Made by a program: the position numbers and the translations under genes. A DNA stretch of 64,000 bases. Source: Firmicutes bacterium CAG:460 (GTDB taxonomy: Bacteria > Bacillota_I > Bacilli_A > RF39 > UBA660). Positions within the stretch are counted from its first letter, which is position 1. Every line of letters starts with the position of its first letter. The notes under the pieces were generated by a model. That model had not been told where the DNA came from. It ran no database searches and saw only the letters and a list, made by a program, of their open reading frames with translations. Positions 61,700-64,000 of the stretch are shown here, piece after piece. The stretch covers positions 1 to 64,000 of the forward strand of contig FR899764.1 of NCBI GenBank assembly GCA_000437355.1, given 5' to 3'.

Positions 61700-61726
61700 A
61701 TTTGGTGGAGAATGTGTCCACCAAAT
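61700..61726. repeat. Perfect 10-base inverted repeat
   Basis: ATTTGGTGGA (61700-61709) and TCCACCAAAT (61717-61726) with a 7-base centre. Not followed by a T-run. It could be a recombination or regulator site at the prophage edge. Confidence 0.6.
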
Positions 61727-61863
61727 AAGCCCTTTATTTCCTTATTATAAGGCTTTTTTATTTTTTTACCGCCATTTTTTACCGCCATTTCATTTATTGA
61801 AGGAAAATATAAAAAAAATGAATGCTTTTAACATATTTTTTTCAAAGAATTAAAACACAAAAA

Positions 61864-61891
61864 AAGACTCAGCCAATTTTGACTGAGTCTT
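61864..61891 (-). terminator. Terminator of the phage lysis operon
   Basis: AAGACTCAG and CTGAGTCTT pair over about 10 bases and are followed on minus by seven T. Confidence 0.85.
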
Positions 61892-61893
61892 AA

Positions 61894-62742
61894 TTAATAT
61901 TTAAATCCATACTTAACTAGCATTTTTAATGTGATAGGTCCTACACAACCGTCTTGTTCAAGTCCTGTTCTTTTTTGAAATTCTTTTATAGATTTTTGAA
62001 TATTAGGTCCATAATAATTTCCTAAAGCTGCTTTTGATGTATAAGCTGGGAATGTTTTATACATGAAGTTAGCTATTTTTTCAACATTACTACCCCTATC
62101 TCCCAATTTGATATATCCTCTAGCTCCTAGGAAGTTATCTGACGCATTAGGTTTTGTTGGTTCTGGTTTAACATCTTTTTTTTCTAATTTTGCTTTTACT
62201 TCATTTCTAAACCAATCCATATTTTTGTTGAATTTCTTTAACCAGTGATCGCAGTCTGCGTGGTTTGAACCATAGCCTTTAAGATAAGATTCATGATGAC
62301 TAACAATATTATCTACAGATATGTTATATTCCTTGCACAAATAAGCACAAAAATCTATAGCAACTCCAAAAGCATCATTGAAATACTTTTCATCTTTCAA
62401 TGCATCCTCACATATTTCAAATTGTATATGTGTGTAGTTGTAACTTCCTTTTTTACCACTTGCACACCCCCACGGCATATAATCGAATGGTAGTGTTTGA
62501 TAACATCTAACTATTCCATTTTTGTCTTTACCAATGAAAGCATTAACACAAGCGTTAACACCGCTTCTATTCCAATCATTGTTATATTGATTTTTTCCTA
62601 AAATACCATCATCAGGTTGAACATATCTTTTTAGATATGGATTGTTAGCACCAGTTGAATGTACCACAATTCCTTTGGGCACCATTTTTGATGCTTTCTT
62701 ATAACATGAATTATTAACTAATATACATTTTTTTATTTCCAT
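61894..62742 (-). CDS. Endolysin: N-acetylmuramoyl-L-alanine amidase with peptidoglycan-binding domain
   Basis: A 282-residue lysin. The Amidase_2/PGRP domain (about 1-175) has zinc ligands in GIVVHSTGANNP, HHES and HADCDHW. A Lys/Pro linker is followed by a PG_binding_1 domain (about 210-282: IKLGDRGSNVEKIANFM, FQKRTGLEQDGCVGPIT). It cuts the stem peptide from the glycan at phage release. No signal peptide, so it depends on the holin. Confidence 0.92.
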   Translation of the reverse strand: MEIKKCILVNNSCYKKASKMVPKGIVVHSTGANNPYLKRYVQPDDGILGKNQYNNDWNRSGVNACVNAFIGKDKNGIVRCYQTLPFDYMPWGCASGKKGSYNYTHIQFEICEDALKDEKYFNDAFGVAIDFCAYLCKEYNISVDNIVSHHESYLKGYGSNHADCDHWLKKFNKNMDWFRNEVKAKLEKKDVKPEPTKPNASDNFLGARGYIKLGDRGSNVEKIANFMYKTFPAYTSKAALGNYYGPNIQKSIKEFQKRTGLEQDGCVGPITLKMLVKYGFKY

Positions 62743-62747
62743 GTTTC

Positions 62748-62999
62748 CTATTCTCCTTTCAATAAGTCATTTAAATTTTTTCCTAGGTCATATGCACCGC
62801 CAGTAAGTAAACCAGCTACTACAATAGAACCATTAAAGTCTTTAGTCATAATAAAGTTAATTACTGCTACAATAATTCCAATTAATAAATTTTGTACTGG
62901 AATTAATTTATTATTGAACTTTGGATGTTTTTTAGCAATAACACCACAAATGTAAGTAACTAATATTGTAACTAAAGTCATAATTGTTTGAATATCCAT
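62748..62999 (-). CDS. Phage holin
   Basis: An 83-residue protein with two or three short helices: TLVTILVTYICGVIAKK, LIPVQNLLIGIIVAVINFI and VVAGLLTGGAYDLGKNL. It resembles holins of Firmicutes phages (KxxPKFNNKLIPVQN pattern). It lies 5 bases before the endolysin gene and presumably opens the membrane for it. Confidence 0.85.
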   Translation of the reverse strand: MDIQTIMTLVTILVTYICGVIAKKHPKFNNKLIPVQNLLIGIIVAVINFIMTKDFNGSIVVAGLLTGGAYDLGKNLNDLLKGE

Positions 63000-63014
63000 T
63001 TCTTCTCCTCCTTC

Positions 63015-63338
63015 CTATATTTTTTCTTTTTTCAGCAATTGTTCCCAATGCTCATGAATATAAGAATTGCCACCCAATATAGTGTATTTATCATATAATT
63101 CATGTGCGTTAAGTCTTTGAATTTGACTTTTTGGAACATTGTGCTCTACGTCTGAGATAAAATTTGTCAAATCCGTTTTAATTGATTGTAGTTCCAAATC
63201 ATCAATTCTTTTTACTAACGGATTTAATGTTTTATCTATTTGTTTGCTAAACATACTAAAAATATATTTAATTGAACTTATAAAACCAACTAAAAAAGCA
63301 AGTGCAGTTGCTACTTGCCCTAACGTTATATTTTCCAT
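63015..63338 (-). CDS. Small phage membrane protein, unknown
   Basis: A 107-residue protein with one N-terminal helix (about 8-28), then an amphipathic, coiled-coil-prone segment (FSKQIDKTLNPLVKRIDDLEL) and a polar C-terminus with YDKYTILGGNSYIHEHWE. Similar small proteins lie between tail fibres and holins in many gut phages. It may be a second lysis or XhlA-like factor. Confidence 0.6.
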   Translation of the reverse strand: MENITLGQVATALAFLVGFISSIKYIFSMFSKQIDKTLNPLVKRIDDLELQSIKTDLTNFISDVEHNVPKSQIQRLNAHELYDKYTILGGNSYIHEHWEQLLKKEKI

Positions 63339-63351
63339 TTCTATCCTTTCT

Positions 63352-63792
63352 TTAATTTTTTGTATAATTCAAAATTACATAAAACCACCAATCGGCTCCC
63401 CAACCACCATTCGAATACATTTTTATTACACCTTCGCTCTTTTCTAACCAAATATCGCATTTATCAGTCAAACTTCCATCATAGCCAACCATAGGCATAG
63501 TAACTACTCTCCCAGCCTCGGAAATGACAAAAGCATTTTCAATCCATATTTGATCTACTGAATCAATTCCGTAATTCGTAGATTGAACTGTATTAACTGA
63601 CAAGCCCACTATTACTACAACTTTTCTATATAAATCTTTGTTCATCCATTTGCCAATTTTTGTTTCAGTAGTAGAATAATTAGTTATATTATTAAATTCG
63701 TTTTCTACATTAGTTTGCATTAAATTTAAGTTATCTGCATTAATAGGAATTGCTCCCGTTTCTCCTTTGTTTTTAAAATTAAGTTTTTCCAT
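63352..63792 (-). CDS. Phage tail/fibre-associated protein
   Basis: A 146-residue protein. The start (FKNKGETGAIPINADNLNLMQTNVEN) is the pattern of short N-termini of phage tail or receptor-binding proteins; the remainder is a beta-rich domain with many Trp (WIENAF, WLEKSEG, GGWGADWWFYV). It is at the usual place for a fibre or tail accessory gene. The ribosome site is poor. Confidence 0.6.
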   Translation of the reverse strand: MEKLNFKNKGETGAIPINADNLNLMQTNVENEFNNITNYSTTETKIGKWMNKDLYRKVVVIVGLSVNTVQSTNYGIDSVDQIWIENAFVISEAGRVVTMPMVGYDGSLTDKCDIWLEKSEGVIKMYSNGGWGADWWFYVILNYTKN

Positions 63793-63813
63793 TTAAAATG
63801 GTTATTTAGTTTT

Positions 63814-64000
63814 TTATGCTATTCTTTTCCAAATTGCAAAAACTTGATATGGTTGTAAGGTATTATGTGCTTGACCAGTAGCACTAATATTCATATTTGT
63901 TTGACCATCTTTGACACCACCTGTTCCAACAACAGATGAGGAAATAACAACATCAGTTCCACCTGAAATATTACCATAATTTACAGGGATTTTTTTCGGT
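63814..64000 (-). CDS. Phage tail fibre/collar-like protein, C-terminal end (partial)
   Basis: Sixty-one codons open to the window edge. The sequence GGVKDGQTNMNISATGQAH followed by NTLQPYQVFAIWKRIA and TAA is typical of the C-terminus of phage tail-collar proteins (HNxLQPYxxxxxWKR). The N-terminal part is outside the window. Confidence 0.7.
   Translation of the reverse strand, partial: PKKIPVNYGNISGGTDVVISSSVVGTGGVKDGQTNMNISATGQAHNTLQPYQVFAIWKRIA

Larger units (their letters stand above)
61577..61893. other. Non-coding junction between host chromosome and prophage
   Basis: No gene is seen in these 317 bases. Going up: a minus-oriented terminator hairpin (AAGTCTGTA/TACAGGCTT, 61672-61691), an inverted repeat ATTTGGTGGA/TCCACCAAAT (61700-61726), a plus-oriented hairpin AAGCC/GGCTT with T-run (61727-61759), two tandem copies of TTTTTTACCGCCA (61762-61787), and the endolysin terminator. 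A prophage attachment site may be in here, but I cannot place it. Confidence 0.5.
61864..64000 (-). mobile_element. Prophage, lysis end (continues past the window)
   Basis: A run of minus genes in the usual phage late order: tail-fibre-like C-terminus, small tail protein, small helical membrane protein, holin, endolysin, terminator. There is no integrase, capsid or terminase in the window, so the rest lies beyond 64000. Confidence 0.8.

Noticed and set aside
61700..61726. TCTCCACCA on the minus strand resembles the 3' end of tmRNA, which would make this a phage attachment site
   Set aside because: Only the last nine bases match; no tmRNA body, tag peptide or T-arm is near. It is better explained as a simple inverted repeat.
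1..64000. tRNA, rRNA genes and CRISPR arrays
   Set aside because: I looked for T-arm-like GGTTCGA stretches, rRNA blocks and regularly spaced repeats and saw none.

Overview
The window is very AT-rich, with poly-T terminators, strong AGGAGG ribosome sites and many ATGA/TAATG gene overlaps. TGA is a stop codon (for example at the ends of the PP2C phosphatase and SpoU methyltransferase genes) and Trp is TGG, so the standard bacterial code applies and a Mycoplasma is excluded. Gene content is that of a low-GC Bacillota: parE/parC, a PASTA kinase, an LTA-synthase-like sulfatase, LiaF, YlbD/YlbE, YlqF, CotZ and YjcZ-type peptides. An uncultured gut Bacilli lineage fits best (inference); the coat-type proteins suggest the lineage forms spores or descends from spore formers. 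Almost all genes lie on the minus strand.

Layout. 1-3.4 kb: the start of a TasA-like surface protein gene running off the window, a divergent XRE regulator, a putative Panacea toxin-antitoxin pair, and a LiaF/DUF4097 envelope pair. 3.4-18.5 kb: housekeeping in the transcription order ylqF, rnhB, LtaS-like, topA, then fmt, a membrane protein, pgsA-like, rlmN, prpC, prkC, rsgA, rpe, then priA. 18.5-22.4 kb: an accessory patch with RhuM, a DinD remnant, a HipA-like kinase with a coupled unknown partner, and a frameshifted HEPN-like gene. 22.4-31.3 kb: a lipoprotein, two unknowns coupled to lepB, rplS, rseP, cdsA, a polysaccharide deacetylase and an ABC exporter. 31.3-36 kb: a surface-protein operon (530-aa TasA-like protein with a GC-rich C-terminal patch, a 213-aa relative, a coiled-coil protein and a Xer recombinase) and a RhuM-Fic fusion.

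36-47 kb: queH, ftsQ, murB, murG, GDPD, then rimM/trmD with an RNA methyltransferase, MscL, DUF1003, DUF1287, a lone pilin-like protein and ylbD/ylbE. 47-54.5 kb: parE/parC, a GNAT acetyltransferase and a Nat-type ABC exporter. 54.5-59.5 kb: coat-type and small-membrane genes (two YjcZ-like peptides, a CotZ-like protein, a Tyr/Gly-rich peptide), a PrsA foldase, a membrane-anchored EIIB-like protein, RodA/FtsW and a double-HTH regulator. 59.5-61.6 kb: tyrS behind a T-box leader and an RluA-type pseudouridine synthase. 61.9 kb to the end: the lysis end of a prophage (tail-fibre C-terminus, two small proteins, holin, endolysin).

The points most worth following are the GC-rich patch at the C-terminus of the 530-aa surface protein, which looks like a variable region but has no reverse transcriptase or template in this window; the HipA-like kinase with its overlapping partner; and the Panacea and RhuM-Fic modules with repeats at their promoters.
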